DNA of 64,000 nucleotides, taken from assembly GCA_016712345.1 (NCBI GenBank), contig JADJRH010000011.1, forward strand, positions 3,720,001-3,784,000, written 5' to 3'. Below the pieces are notes generated by a model, which saw nothing but the letters and a program-made list of their open reading frames with translations, was not told the DNA's origin and did not search any database. Position 1 is the first letter of the stretch, and every line of letters starts with the position of its first letter. This DNA is from Polyangiaceae bacterium (GTDB taxonomy: Bacteria > Myxococcota_A > Polyangia > Polyangiales > Polyangiaceae). Below are positions 1-9,631 of this stretch, piece after piece. Made by a program: the position numbers and the translations under genes.

Positions 1-2
1 GG

Positions 3-911
3 CCCAAGTTGACGGTTCCGGATCCGGATTGTCCTTCGTCGCAGATCGGGCCCGTGCCGTTTCCTTCAAGCGGCCTTTTTGGGCCTCCCAAAACTTCCAC
101 ATCGGTGCTTTCGATGGGCGAGATGGGTGGAGTGCTGGGGCTTGAACCACCTGCGAAGACTCCTCCCTGTCATCATCTGCTTTGTATTGCCGAACACGTT
201 CCACCTCCCTCGGTGGCAGTGAATTCGGCCGTGCAAGCGCGGTTTTTCGGCGACGGATTTTGCACCGCTCTTACGGGTGGTCGGTGTGCGCCCGACAGCC
301 CGGTCACGCCGGTAACGGTGGGTTTTTACGATGCGCGCACGAACGAGCTGCACACGGCAAAAACGCCGGCGCAATGTGTACCCAAGATGCTGCGCGCGGC
401 GCACGGGCTCATTTTGTTGGAGTGCGAGCGCGCGCTCTACGCCGCCACCAATGCCAACGCCTGGACCGAAGAGACGGGGTTTACACCGATAGCCGCTCAA
501 ACGGGCTTGTGGGACTCGTCCATTCGGCTCAAGGCGGCGAGCGACGGAACCCTTGCCGCATGCCAAGGGATACCCGGCAAATATGTGGGTGTACACATTC
601 GGCCCGCGTTGGCTCCCGGGGCCACATGGCGCAGTGTTGCTCTCAACAATGCGGTTTTCTGTGAAGCGTTGCCCAACAACGCGGCGCTTGTGGGTGCACC
701 GGGCGAAGAGGGGAAAAAATTAAACCTTTGGATCGCGGCGCCCGAAGGCAATGTGCCGGTTGTGGTGAGCGACGAGGTTCCTGGGGATGTGGAGGCGGTT
801 CAGTTGGAAGACGGCCTGGTGAAACTCGTGGTGCGGCGCCCGGATTTCAACGAAGTGTACACCTTGATGCGTTCGGGCAAATGGGAGTTTGACGCAAAAA
901 AAGACAACTAG
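3..911 (+). CDS. Unknown protein, C-terminal part (cut by left window edge)
   Basis: The reading frame is open to the left edge, so the true start lies outside the window; about 302 codons remain. The first 70 or so residues are rich in Pro, Ser and Gly and look like a linker. The rest alternates short hydrophobic and polar stretches and ends in Trp-Glu-Phe-Asp followed by lysines. The pattern resembles a beta-rich repeat (propeller-like) fold, but no motif identifies a family. A TTG at position 9 is a formal start with no Shine-Dalgarno sequence and is probably internal. No function is assigned. The frame itself is supported by length and amino-acid composition. Confidence 0.6.
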   Translation, partial: PKLTVPDPDCPSSQIGPVPFPSSGLFGPPKTSTSVLSMGEMGGVLGLEPPAKTPPCHHLLCIAEHVPPPSVAVNSAVQARFFGDGFCTALTGGRCAPDSPVTPVTVGFYDARTNELHTAKTPAQCVPKMLRAAHGLILLECERALYAATNANAWTEETGFTPIAAQTGLWDSSIRLKAASDGTLAACQGIPGKYVGVHIRPALAPGATWRSVALNNAVFCEALPNNAALVGAPGEEGKKLNLWIAAPEGNVPVVVSDEVPGDVEAVQLEDGLVKLVVRRPDFNEVYTLMRSGKWEFDAKKDN

Positions 912-1015
912 TCCTAAATCAGGCGACGGCGACGACGACGTTTTGCATGGCCCGGTTTCAGGTCTTGTCGCGAGGCAGGCAACCTCCTTGCCCCTGTTAT
1001 CGCCTCTTTTGGGAT

Positions 1016-1849
1016 TTAGGCGCGGGCGAGCACAAGCGTGTTTTCGTTTCCGGCGAACTTGCCCAGCTCGGCAATAAACTTTCGCTTCGCGGCGCCGATT
1101 GGATTTTTCGGCGGTGACAGGCTGCGCATTGCCGCAAGCTTCTCTGTGTGTACACTTGCAAAACCGGCGCGCGAAAGCAGCCGACGAAGCCCTCGCGGAT
1201 TGAAATATTGAATGTGCGACGGCGCCCCGAGAAGCGCTCCCGCAACGCGTGGAACGTGAGCCGCGATCCATACGCCTCGCTCGGTAAAACAAGGCACTTT
1301 TAAGAGCAAACAACCGCCGGGCGCGAGCAGTTCGCGGGCGCGCACCATCACCTCAAACGGGTGATCCAAGTGCTCCACAACGTCCCAGAGCGTGATGAGA
1401 TCAAACGGTGCGCGGTCACCGAAATCGTATTTGAGAAAATCACCGGCCACCGCCAAAACGCCGCGTTTGAGACACGCTTCGGCGGCGGCTTCTGAAAAAT
1501 CGAGCCCAAACACCGTGTGCCCCAGCTCGGCCGCCGCGGCGAGAAACTCACCGTTGCCACACCCGACATCAAGCACCCGTGCTTTCGCTGGAATGTGCGG
1601 CGAAACAGCGTCTTCTAAGACCTCCCGAACGCGGCGCTGAAAGGTCGGATCTTCACGAAAGCCTGTGTAATGCGTGTCGTAGAGATGCGACAGGTCAACA
1701 CCGACCGTGGAGAGGTAGCTGTGTCCGCACGCAACACAGCGCAAAAGCGGCATTTTCGCAATCGACCCCACAGAGATCATTGGGGACGAACCGCACACGG
1801 GACACGCTGTGTGCGACGTTTCAGTCGAACGAAACACGCCGGGTTTCAT
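1016..1849 (-). CDS. Class I SAM-dependent methyltransferase with N-terminal zinc ribbon
   Basis: The 277-residue protein begins with a four-cysteine zinc ribbon (C16-x2-C19 and C38-x2-C41). A Rossmann methyltransferase domain follows, with motif I VLDVGCGNGEF at about residues 92-102 and an acidic motif II-like GLDFSEAA. The later segment LITLWDVVEHLDHP is typical of the Methyltransf_11/23 group. Proteins of this shape (ribbon plus methyltransferase) often modify sugars or lipids in surface-polysaccharide loci, but the substrate cannot be read from the sequence. It stands alone on the minus strand, 45 bp downstream of the M23 gene start-to-stop order, and no other glycan gene adjoins it. The start is the first Met, directly before the ribbon. 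Confidence 0.85.
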   Translation of the reverse strand: MKPGVFRSTETSHTACPVCGSSPMISVGSIAKMPLLRCVACGHSYLSTVGVDLSHLYDTHYTGFREDPTFQRRVREVLEDAVSPHIPAKARVLDVGCGNGEFLAAAAELGHTVFGLDFSEAAAEACLKRGVLAVAGDFLKYDFGDRAPFDLITLWDVVEHLDHPFEVMVRARELLAPGGCLLLKVPCFTERGVWIAAHVPRVAGALLGAPSHIQYFNPRGLRRLLSRAGFASVHTEKLAAMRSLSPPKNPIGAAKRKFIAELGKFAGNENTLVLARA

Positions 1850-1894
1850 ACACGCGCGGCGATGGTGGCGCGACCCCCGCTCTCCTTTTTTGCT

Positions 1895-2794
1895 CTACTT
1901 GCAGGTGGGGGCAACCTGACCGTCAGATCCCGTGGCCACGTACGCGTCGGCGATATACCCATTGCCGATATAGTCCCAAAGGCTGGATGTACCGTACGTA
2001 CCTGTAACGGAAGAACCTTTGATCTGACAGGTGATGGTCACCTTACTTCCATCGGGCACGGATCCCACAGCGTCGGCACTCGTCGACGGCTCGGCGCGAA
2101 TGGTTAGATCCGGACCGCTTGTGTTGACCGTTCCAGTCGCGCCTGCCGTTTGTCCTCCACCGCCGCCGCTCGAACACTTGTTTTTGCTTGTATAGTTTTT
2201 GGTGCCGTAAAAATAAGCCGTTTGACCATTAAACACCGGCTTGATTGCCACACCGTTGAGGCGCTGTTCGTAGTGAAGGTGTGCGCCCGACGAGCCGCCT
2301 GTGTTTCCTACCAGTCCAATTTTTTGACCCTGACTCACCTGCTCGCCCACGCTCACCGATTGTTCACTCAAATGGGCATATCGCGTGCGGTAGCCATTTC
2401 CGTGGTCAATTTCAATCCACCTGCCGTAGCTCGTGTTTCCCTCGTTCGCTACGCGGGTCACCTTGCCGGCGGCGGCCGCAACCACTTTATCCCCTTCATC
2501 GCCGCTGCGATTAAAGTCTACCGAGCGGATGGGGCTATGGTTGGTTCGCGTTTGACCTGCCCAAACTTGGTCACACGGGAAGGGTAGTTGAAAGTTGGGC
2601 ATGTTCCCCACGCCCGAAGTGGTCGATCCGACCTCTTCTCCACTTCCGTCGGGCGGGCCTTCGTCCCACATTTCTTCGGTTTCTTCGTCGTCTTCATCAG
2701 CTGTGGTGGCCGCACAACCGCTCGCGAGAAGAGCGCTCAAGGTGAGGAAGGTGGAAGCGGCCGCCGCGTGGGTGAGAAAACTCCGAATGCGCAT
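1895..2794 (-). CDS. M23-family peptidase-like lipoprotein with C-terminal SH3-like domain
   Basis: A signal peptide with lipobox (LLASGC, C27) predicts a lipid-anchored envelope protein. An acidic linker (about 28-60) precedes an M23 (LytM-like) domain at about residues 70-195. H142 lies in the segment RYAHLSE, and H173-x-H175 forms the HxH pair in AHLHYE. The first metal-ligand pair appears as H87 and D94, spaced more widely than the classic HxxxD, so activity is likely but not certain. The last 85 residues, after a poly-Gly linker, look like a bacterial SH3 domain, which binds cell wall. The family cleaves peptidoglycan cross-bridges or acts as an amidase activator. Its substrate here is unknown. 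Confidence 0.85.
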   Translation of the reverse strand: MRIRSFLTHAAAASTFLTLSALLASGCAATTADEDDEETEEMWDEGPPDGSGEEVGSTTSGVGNMPNFQLPFPCDQVWAGQTRTNHSPIRSVDFNRSGDEGDKVVAAAAGKVTRVANEGNTSYGRWIEIDHGNGYRTRYAHLSEQSVSVGEQVSQGQKIGLVGNTGGSSGAHLHYEQRLNGVAIKPVFNGQTAYFYGTKNYTSKNKCSSGGGGGQTAGATGTVNTSGPDLTIRAEPSTSADAVGSVPDGSKVTITCQIKGSSVTGTYGTSSLWDYIGNGYIADAYVATGSDGQVAPTCK

Positions 2795-2987
2795 ACGGGC
2801 GCAGTTGGCAACGGGTATGCCGAGCGGTTTGTACCCTGAAAACGGAACCTTTTTCGGTAAAGAGACAAATCGAAACAGCGTTGTCGAATGATTCTGTTTG
2901 GAAAGGACGAACCGCTTTCGAACTCATGGTTCTGCCGAAAACCATGGATCTGATGTTATCCATCCATTCCAAGGGGCTTTCAGGCTT

Positions 2988-5900
2988 TCATCGCAGCAGT
3001 TCTTGGAGCGCGCGTTTGAGTTCACCGCGGCTCGATCCCATTCGCCGCTCCACTTCTTTTCGACCTTCGGTGCCGCCGATGTGCAGAAGGACGCGCGCCA
3101 CCGTGGTGAGCAGAAGCACGCTGTCGCCGTCGGTATCGGACTTGAAGATGCTCACCAAGCTGCGCGTTTTGGGGCGAAGCGCGCGTGTGAGCACGTCCAC
3201 AGCGCGCGCTTTCGCGCTTTCGCGCACGTCGGCAAGCGCACCGGCGGCGCCGGCTCGAAGATCTTCGCTGCTCGGCGCGCCGCTGTTCAACACCGAGTCG
3301 ACGCGCGTCACCACGTCTTCATCAATGGCTCGAATGGCGCGCAATGCCGAAAGCGCCGCCGTGCGTACACCTTCGTCAATGTCGTCGAGCGCGTGCACGA
3401 GAGGTGGTTTTGCCTTGGATCCAAGGAGCAAAGGCAGCGCGCCGGCCGTCGCTCGGCGCACCGCTGGAAGCGCGTGTCGAAGAAAACGAGCCACCGCGCG
3501 ACCGAGCCCTTCGTCAACCACATCGGGCAGCGAACGCAGCAGATCTTCAATGAGCGCCGGGTCGGATCCGGCGTCCATTCCCTCGGGGTCGAGGCGCGAG
3601 ATGTGTTCAGCCAACGCGGGCAGCGCGGCTTTGCCGATCTCGCGCATAGCCGCCACGAAGCGCGGGCGGGGAAACGGCTCGGACGCGGGGGCACCGCGGA
3701 GCCGCGCGGCCATCAACGCGCGCGCCGCGCCCGGGCCAACTTTGCTGAGCACGGTGCGCGCCGGCTCACGTTGTTGAACGGGGCCGAAAAGAAGAGCGTC
3801 GGCGATCGCGGCGAGCGCGCTCGCCGCGATCGCCTCCCGACTTTGCTCACCCGTCGATGCGCCGCGGGCCAGCGACGACAAGCCCGTCGCAATGACGGCA
3901 ACGGTCTTCGCGTCGCCCGCCCGCGCAAGCACCAGGAGCGCTCGCCCGGCAGCGGCCATTTCATCTCCGAAGCGCGAGAGGTCTCTGGTCTGCGAAAGGC
4001 GTTGCAACAAGGCCTCGGGGTCTTGGGCCATTTGCGCGGCGAGACGCTCGGCGGCGACCGAGATTTGAAGCTCACGCGGCAGATCGGCCAAATCAAGAAC
4101 ACGCACCTCCAAAAGCGATCGAAGGATTTGATCTGTGTCGGCGGACCGCTCTCGCAAAAAGCGCGAAGCAAACGGCGCGAGGAGTGTGCGAGTGCCGGGC
4201 GGCGGCGGACGAGCATCGCCGGCCATGGGCGGCGGCGTGGCGCGGGCGGGCGTAGCGAGCAGGTGCTTTGTGGTCGCCACGGCGAGAGGCCGGCGCAGCG
4301 CGCTGACGATCACGCTGCGCATGTCGAGCGACCCGAGTTCGGGAATGTGCTGCACAGACGAAGCGACAAGATCCGTATTTTCAAGCAGCAAACGCACATC
4401 TTCGGGGCGTTCGAGATTGCGAACAACGTCGGCCACAAGCTGCATGCGCAGCGAGCGAAGTGTGTCTTCGTTCACCCCGCGAAGCAGCGGAAGCGCCCGG
4501 AGATCGCGAGCGAGGCGCGAGATGCAGAGGTCCACATGCCAGGGGAGCTTGCGCGATTTTCCGAGAAGCTCTTCGGCAAAAAGGATCGACACTCCCGAGA
4601 GCCCACGCGACAAAAAGTCGAGGCGCAGCGCATCGGCGGCCATTTCAGGCCCACTCAATAGTTCGGTTGCATCGGCAAGGTCGTGCTCCGAAACCCCTTC
4701 TTTGAGAGTGAGCGAAACCACATGCCGACGCTGAAAAACGTCGGAAAAACGAGGCCCGTACGCTTCTGCAATACCGCCCGGAACGGCGCGACGAAGATCG
4801 ATGATTTCGCCGATGCCCGTTTGAACAAGCAACTCTGAGTCGCGCAGATCGCGCTGGGTGAATGTGATTTCGCCCCGGCCTGTGAGAGGCACGCGAGAAG
4901 CGTGCACGAGGCGAACGAGCGAGCGCGCAAACTCGGGATGATCGCGCTCGTAATAGGTTGTGCGCGCAACGGCCGCGGTGAGTGCCACAAACATCTCCCC
5001 AAATCCGGCCGCGGCGTCCTCGATCGGAAGCGCCGACAACTCCGAGGGTGAATCGGCGATGGGCGGCCGTTTGACGCGTTCTAAAATGCCGCGCAGTTCG
5101 CCGCGCATTTCACGCGCAGTGGAGTGGCGTTGATGGCGATCTTTGGCGAGCGCTCGAAGAACAACTGCCTCGACCTCGGGATCGACATCTTTTGCAATTT
5201 GGCTCGGCGGGCGAACCGGCGATTGCACGTGCGCTTTCAAAACGTCGAGCGGCGACGACTCCTCGAACGGAACGTGCCCCGTGAGAAGCTCGTACAAGAG
5301 TACACCGACGGCGTAGATATCGGATCGACCGTCGAGTTCTTCGCCGCGCGCCTGCTCCGGGGACATGTAGTCCGGCGTGCCAGCGATAAACGCGGCCTTG
5401 TGCTCACCGCTTCCGGCGGTGCCCGGCTTGGAGATGGTGGCGAGCCCGAAGTCGCACACTTTCACAAGGTCGACTTGTGTACCTTCGTCGTCGCGTGAAG
5501 ATGTGATCACCACGTTTTCCGGCTTGATATCGCGGTGGACAATGCCCACTTCCGATGCCGCCGAAAGCGCCGCGCAAATCTGACAAACAATGTCGAGTGT
5601 ACGCACGAGCGGAATACGCCCCTGCCAGAGGAGCGCCCGCAATTCAGTGCCGACGAGCAGTTCCATCGCGATGTAGAGAAGGCCGTCGGGCTCTTCGCCG
5701 AAGTCGAGAACACGCAGCACATTGGGATGATCGAGGCGACTCGCGGCAAGCGCTTCGCTGTGAAAACGCGCGGCGAAGTTGGGCTCTTTTCGCAGCGACG
5801 GGTGCATCACTTTGATGGCGATGTCCTTTTGGAGCATCACATGATGCGCGCGGTACACACTGCCGGCACCGCCCGCGCCGATCAGCGTGACGATGACGTA

Positions 5901-6563
5901 TTTGCCGCCCCCAAGCGCGCGACCGAGAAGCGGATCGTTCGTGACGCTCGCCGGAGCCGACGATATCGCGGCTAGGTCGTTGTCGAGTGTGACGGCGGTG
6001 CGTGCGGCATTCGGATCCCCGCGGAGCCCGTCAACGGCCTCAGGTTGCCCCGGTTCACCGAGCGCCGACGGCGTCACGACGGTAATGTTGGGGCGATCTT
6101 CAGGCAACAAATCGGGCGATGCAATGGACTGAAGCGTCGATGGATTGCGCCGTTCACCCGTGATTGCGCGCTCAAGCGCAGGCAGCGATCCGGGCGGCGT
6201 GAGCACCCGAACGTGCATGAGGGGTCGACTCGACTTGGGTGCGTCGGGCAAATAGTCGGGAGGCAGGCTCGCTCGGCCCAAAAACGCAATCAGCTCGTCG
6301 GCGTTGTCACCGTCGATCGGCTTTAAAAACATGGGGCACATTCCGCCCGACGGATCGCCCGCAAGTTCGCCGAGCATGAGCAGCGGCCTCGCTCGGTCGG
6401 GCGACGACAGTTCAAGAATGTACGACCCGGCGGTCAGCTCCTCGGGGATCGGAACGAGAGCCATCGACCCGTCGAGCGCCGACATGACAAGCCCCTCGAT
6501 CTCAGATCGATCGAAAAGCGAGACTGTCACTATCGGGAACAGCGTGTTTTCGCTGTAGGCCAT
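2988..6563 (-). CDS. Large Ser/Thr protein kinase with HEAT-like repeat tail
   Basis: The 1,191-residue protein has three parts. Residues 1-100 form a small domain (possibly PilZ-like) followed by a linker. Residues about 220-490 are a complete Hanks-type kinase: glycine loop LIGAGGAGSVYRAH, Lys251 in IAIK, HRD at 343-345, DFG at 371-373 and SPEQ near 401-404, so it should be catalytically competent. The remaining 700 residues are Ala/Leu/Arg-rich helical repeats resembling HEAT/ARM units (for example VRRATAGALPLLLGS). No transmembrane segment is obvious, so it is probably cytoplasmic. The ATG start at 6563 faces the formate dehydrogenase gene divergently across about 140 bp. Targets are unknown. 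Confidence 0.9.
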   Translation of the reverse strand: MAYSENTLFPIVTVSLFDRSEIEGLVMSALDGSMALVPIPEELTAGSYILELSSPDRARPLLMLGELAGDPSGGMCPMFLKPIDGDNADELIAFLGRASLPPDYLPDAPKSSRPLMHVRVLTPPGSLPALERAITGERRNPSTLQSIASPDLLPEDRPNITVVTPSALGEPGQPEAVDGLRGDPNAARTAVTLDNDLAAISSAPASVTNDPLLGRALGGGKYVIVTLIGAGGAGSVYRAHHVMLQKDIAIKVMHPSLRKEPNFAARFHSEALAASRLDHPNVLRVLDFGEEPDGLLYIAMELLVGTELRALLWQGRIPLVRTLDIVCQICAALSAASEVGIVHRDIKPENVVITSSRDDEGTQVDLVKVCDFGLATISKPGTAGSGEHKAAFIAGTPDYMSPEQARGEELDGRSDIYAVGVLLYELLTGHVPFEESSPLDVLKAHVQSPVRPPSQIAKDVDPEVEAVVLRALAKDRHQRHSTAREMRGELRGILERVKRPPIADSPSELSALPIEDAAAGFGEMFVALTAAVARTTYYERDHPEFARSLVRLVHASRVPLTGRGEITFTQRDLRDSELLVQTGIGEIIDLRRAVPGGIAEAYGPRFSDVFQRRHVVSLTLKEGVSEHDLADATELLSGPEMAADALRLDFLSRGLSGVSILFAEELLGKSRKLPWHVDLCISRLARDLRALPLLRGVNEDTLRSLRMQLVADVVRNLERPEDVRLLLENTDLVASSVQHIPELGSLDMRSVIVSALRRPLAVATTKHLLATPARATPPPMAGDARPPPPGTRTLLAPFASRFLRERSADTDQILRSLLEVRVLDLADLPRELQISVAAERLAAQMAQDPEALLQRLSQTRDLSRFGDEMAAAGRALLVLARAGDAKTVAVIATGLSSLARGASTGEQSREAIAASALAAIADALLFGPVQQREPARTVLSKVGPGAARALMAARLRGAPASEPFPRPRFVAAMREIGKAALPALAEHISRLDPEGMDAGSDPALIEDLLRSLPDVVDEGLGRAVARFLRHALPAVRRATAGALPLLLGSKAKPPLVHALDDIDEGVRTAALSALRAIRAIDEDVVTRVDSVLNSGAPSSEDLRAGAAGALADVRESAKARAVDVLTRALRPKTRSLVSIFKSDTDGDSVLLLTTVARVLLHIGGTEGRKEVERRMGSSRGELKRALQELLR

Positions 6564-6703
6564 GCTCTCTCGTCAGCCAGCTGGAAACCCCGGTGCGGCC
6601 AAACGCACATTGCAGAACGGCAGAGCGGGCGCAAGGCCCGGGCAGCGTGCCCCGGGGCAAGCAGGATCGGTATAGTAGCCGAGTGGGTGAAAAACTCTTC
6701 CCC

Positions 6704-9526
6704 GTGAGCAAACCCGTCACGCTCACCATCGACGGCAAAACGGTCAGCGCAAAGCCCGGGTCGACCATCTGGGACGCTGCTCGCGAAGCCGGAATCGACA
6801 TCCCCGTCTTATGTCACTCGCCTCGGCTCGATCCCGTCGGCGTTTGTCGAATGTGCGTCGTGGACATAGGAGGCCGCGTCCTCGCCGCATCGTGCGTTCG
6901 GCCGTGCGAAGAAGGGATGAACGTTGTCACCAAGTCCGAAAAAGTGGAACGCCACAGAAGCATGCTCACCGAGCTGCTGATGAGCGATCAGCCCGAGACG
7001 TGCCCCAAAGAAAGCACCACCGGCGACAGCGAACTTGCCGCGTTGGCGCGCGCGTACAACGTGGACGGCTCGCGATTGCCACGCGGCGCGGCGAGGTCGA
7101 GCGACACCTCTTCGAAGGTGATCGCGGTCAATCACCAAGCCTGCATTCTGTGCGATCGATGCGTTCGCGGCTGCGACGACATCCAACACAACGATGTGAT
7201 CGGTCGCACCGGCAAAGGGTACACAACGCAGATTGGCTTCGATCTCAACCAGCCCATGGGTCAGTCGTCGTGCGTTTCGTGCGGCGAATGTTTGGCCGTG
7301 TGCCCCACCGGCGCGCTTGTAAACAAGCCGATCAGCCTGCCCATCGTTCCGCGAAAGTCTCTCAAACAAGTGGACAGCGTGTGTCCGTATTGCGGCGTCG
7401 GGTGCAGCCTCACGTACAACGTCGACGAAAGTAAAAATCGCATTGTGTACACCGATGGGCGCCCGAGCCCGGTGAACCACAGTCGGCTCTGCGTCAAAGG
7501 CCGCTACGGCTGGGACTACGCGCAGCACGAGCAGCGTCTCACTCACCCGCTCATTCGAAAAAGCGAATATTATCCGCGCGGTCCACTTTCGCCGGAAGTC
7601 ACTTCAAGTCGCGGCGGTGAACACCGAAAAGGCAGCCACCTTGTTCGATACGAAGACGTCTTGCCCGCGTTTCGCCAAGCCTCGTGGGACGAGGCGCTCG
7701 ATCTGGTGGCGACGCGCCTCAAGGGCATTCGCGACACGTTCGGACCCGGATCGCTTGCCGGTTTCGGATCCGCCAAGTGCTCCAACGAAGAGGCCTACGT
7801 CTTTCAAAAACTCGTGCGCGCGGTCTTCGGAACGAACAACGTCGACCATTGCACGAGGCTTTGTCACGCATCGAGTGTTGCCGCACTCCTGGAGGGAATT
7901 GGCTCGGGCGCGGTCACCAACACGTTTGCGGGGATCGAAGACGCCGACGTGGCCCTTCTTATCGGCACCAACACAACCGCCAATCATCCGGTGGCGGCCA
8001 CGTTCTTCAAACAGGCCGCCGCCCGCGGAACCAAGCTCATTGTGATCGATCCGCGCAGACCCGATGTGGCGAACTACGCGCATCAATACGTGCGCCTTCG
8101 CAACTCCACCGACGTGGCGTTTTACAACGCCATGTTGCACGTGATCATCGCGGAGAACCTGGTGAACGAAGCGTACATAAAAGAGTACACATCAGGTTTC
8201 GACGCCCTCAAAGCCGAGGTGCAAAAGTGGTCGCCTGAAGTGGCTGAGCCCATCTGCGGCGTTCCAGCCGAAACCATTCGCGAGGTCGCGCGGATCTATG
8301 GGAAGGCCAAAAGCGCGATCACCTTTTGGGGCATGGGCATCTCCCAACACACGCACGGCACCGACAACGCGCGCTGCTTGATCGCACTCTGTTTGGTCAC
8401 CGGCAACTGCGGCAGACCCGGCACCGGCCTCCACCCGCTTCGCGGCCAAAACAACGTGCAAGGAGCGAGCGACGCCGGCCTCATTCCCATGATGTACCCA
8501 GACTACCAACGCGTCACAAATCCCGAGGTCCGCGCCCGATTCGAAAAGGCCTGGGGTGTACCTTTGGATCCCAACGCCGGCTTAACCGTCACCGAGATCA
8601 CAAAGGGCGCGCTCGAAGGCCGAATCAAAGGCATGTACTGCTTGGGGGAAAACCCATTTCTCTCCGACCCAAACGTCAACAAAGTACGCAAGGCGCTGAG
8701 CGCGCTCGACTTCCTTGTTGTGCAAGACATCTTCCTCACGGAAACGGCCGAGTTTGCCGATGTGATCCTGCCCGCAACGAGTTACCTCGAAAAGCTCGGC
8801 ACCTATACCAACACCGACAGGCGCGTTCAGATCGGTCGGCCCGCCCTCAAGCCGCCGGGTGAAGCGCGGCTCGATTGGGAGATCGTCTCCGAGATCTCAA
8901 CGCGCATGGGTTACCCCATGAAGTACCAATCGCCCGCGGAGATTTTCAACGAGCTGGTGAGCATGACGCACGAGTATCGCGGGCTCACCTACGAGGTATT
9001 GGGGAGCACCGGACGCCTTTGGCCCGCGCCGGATCCCGCAGCCGACGACGGCCTTCAGATCTTGTTTGACGACGGATTTCCCACCCCCAATCGCCGCGGA
9101 AAAATGGTGCCCGCCGCGTTTGAGCCGCCTCGCGAAACGCCGGATGAAAACTACCCATTCGTGCTCAACACGGGTCGAGTTTTGGAGCACTGGCACACAG
9201 GGACGATGACGCGGCGATCGTACGCGCTGAACGCAATCGCCCCAGAAGCTCTTATCGAAGTGCATCCCGAAGACGCAATGAAGTTGGGTGTACACAACGG
9301 CGACCGCGTGGTCGTAACATCGCGGCGCGGTTCGATCACGCTCGCGGTAACCGTCACCACGCGTACACACGAAGGCAGCGTTTTTATCCCCTTCCACTTC
9401 CGGGAGGCCGCCGCCAACGTCCTAACCATCGACGAGATCGATCCGTTCGGCAAAATCCCCGAATTTAAGTTCTGCGCTGTGCGGGTTGAGCGTGCGCCTG
9501 AAAGCAGCGCCGCCGCCGCCGAATAG
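6704..9526 (+). CDS. Formate dehydrogenase alpha subunit (molybdopterin, Cys type)
   Basis: The protein has a [2Fe-2S] domain (Cys in LCHSPRLDPVGVCRMC), an NDUFS1-type His/Cys Fe-S segment, two [4Fe-4S] ferredoxin motifs (CILCDRCVRGCDD and CVSCGECLAVCP), then a molybdopterin oxidoreductase core with its own cluster (CPYCGVGC). The Mo ligand position reads RLCHAS, so a Cys is used rather than selenocysteine. A C-terminal molydopterin-dinucleotide-binding domain completes the chain at 940 residues. This matches the soluble FdhA/FdsA/FdhF-like group that oxidises formate to CO2. No beta or gamma subunit, FdhD or Mo-cofactor gene adjoins it, so the electron acceptor is unknown. GTG 6704 is chosen because homology starts there; in-frame GTGs at 6593 and 6683 are alternatives. 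Confidence 0.9.
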   Translation: MSKPVTLTIDGKTVSAKPGSTIWDAAREAGIDIPVLCHSPRLDPVGVCRMCVVDIGGRVLAASCVRPCEEGMNVVTKSEKVERHRSMLTELLMSDQPETCPKESTTGDSELAALARAYNVDGSRLPRGAARSSDTSSKVIAVNHQACILCDRCVRGCDDIQHNDVIGRTGKGYTTQIGFDLNQPMGQSSCVSCGECLAVCPTGALVNKPISLPIVPRKSLKQVDSVCPYCGVGCSLTYNVDESKNRIVYTDGRPSPVNHSRLCVKGRYGWDYAQHEQRLTHPLIRKSEYYPRGPLSPEVTSSRGGEHRKGSHLVRYEDVLPAFRQASWDEALDLVATRLKGIRDTFGPGSLAGFGSAKCSNEEAYVFQKLVRAVFGTNNVDHCTRLCHASSVAALLEGIGSGAVTNTFAGIEDADVALLIGTNTTANHPVAATFFKQAAARGTKLIVIDPRRPDVANYAHQYVRLRNSTDVAFYNAMLHVIIAENLVNEAYIKEYTSGFDALKAEVQKWSPEVAEPICGVPAETIREVARIYGKAKSAITFWGMGISQHTHGTDNARCLIALCLVTGNCGRPGTGLHPLRGQNNVQGASDAGLIPMMYPDYQRVTNPEVRARFEKAWGVPLDPNAGLTVTEITKGALEGRIKGMYCLGENPFLSDPNVNKVRKALSALDFLVVQDIFLTETAEFADVILPATSYLEKLGTYTNTDRRVQIGRPALKPPGEARLDWEIVSEISTRMGYPMKYQSPAEIFNELVSMTHEYRGLTYEVLGSTGRLWPAPDPAADDGLQILFDDGFPTPNRRGKMVPAAFEPPRETPDENYPFVLNTGRVLEHWHTGTMTRRSYALNAIAPEALIEVHPEDAMKLGVHNGDRVVVTSRRGSITLAVTVTTRTHEGSVFIPFHFREAAANVLTIDEIDPFGKIPEFKFCAVRVERAPESSAAAAE

Positions 9527-9596
9527 GCTCGCTCAGCCGGTCGTGCGTTTGAGCGGGATCGGCGTTCCTGCAAAAGCGCTGCGTACACACGTCACT

Positions 9597-9625
9597 TTGA
9601 TCGATCGCCGAAACCGCGTTGTGAT
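9597..9625 (+). promoter_or_regulatory. Probable sigma-70-type promoter of rnpB
   Basis: TTGATC at 9597-9602 and TGTGAT at 9620-9625 are separated by 17 bp. This places +1 near 9632, just where the RNase P RNA P1 helix begins. Match to the -35 box is good and to the -10 box only moderate. Confidence 0.4.
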
Positions 9626-9631
9626 AGGACG

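Noticed and set aside
2898..4661. Long open frame on the plus strand opposite the kinase
   Set aside because: It is an antisense shadow caused by high GC; the minus-strand frame has full kinase motifs and realistic composition.
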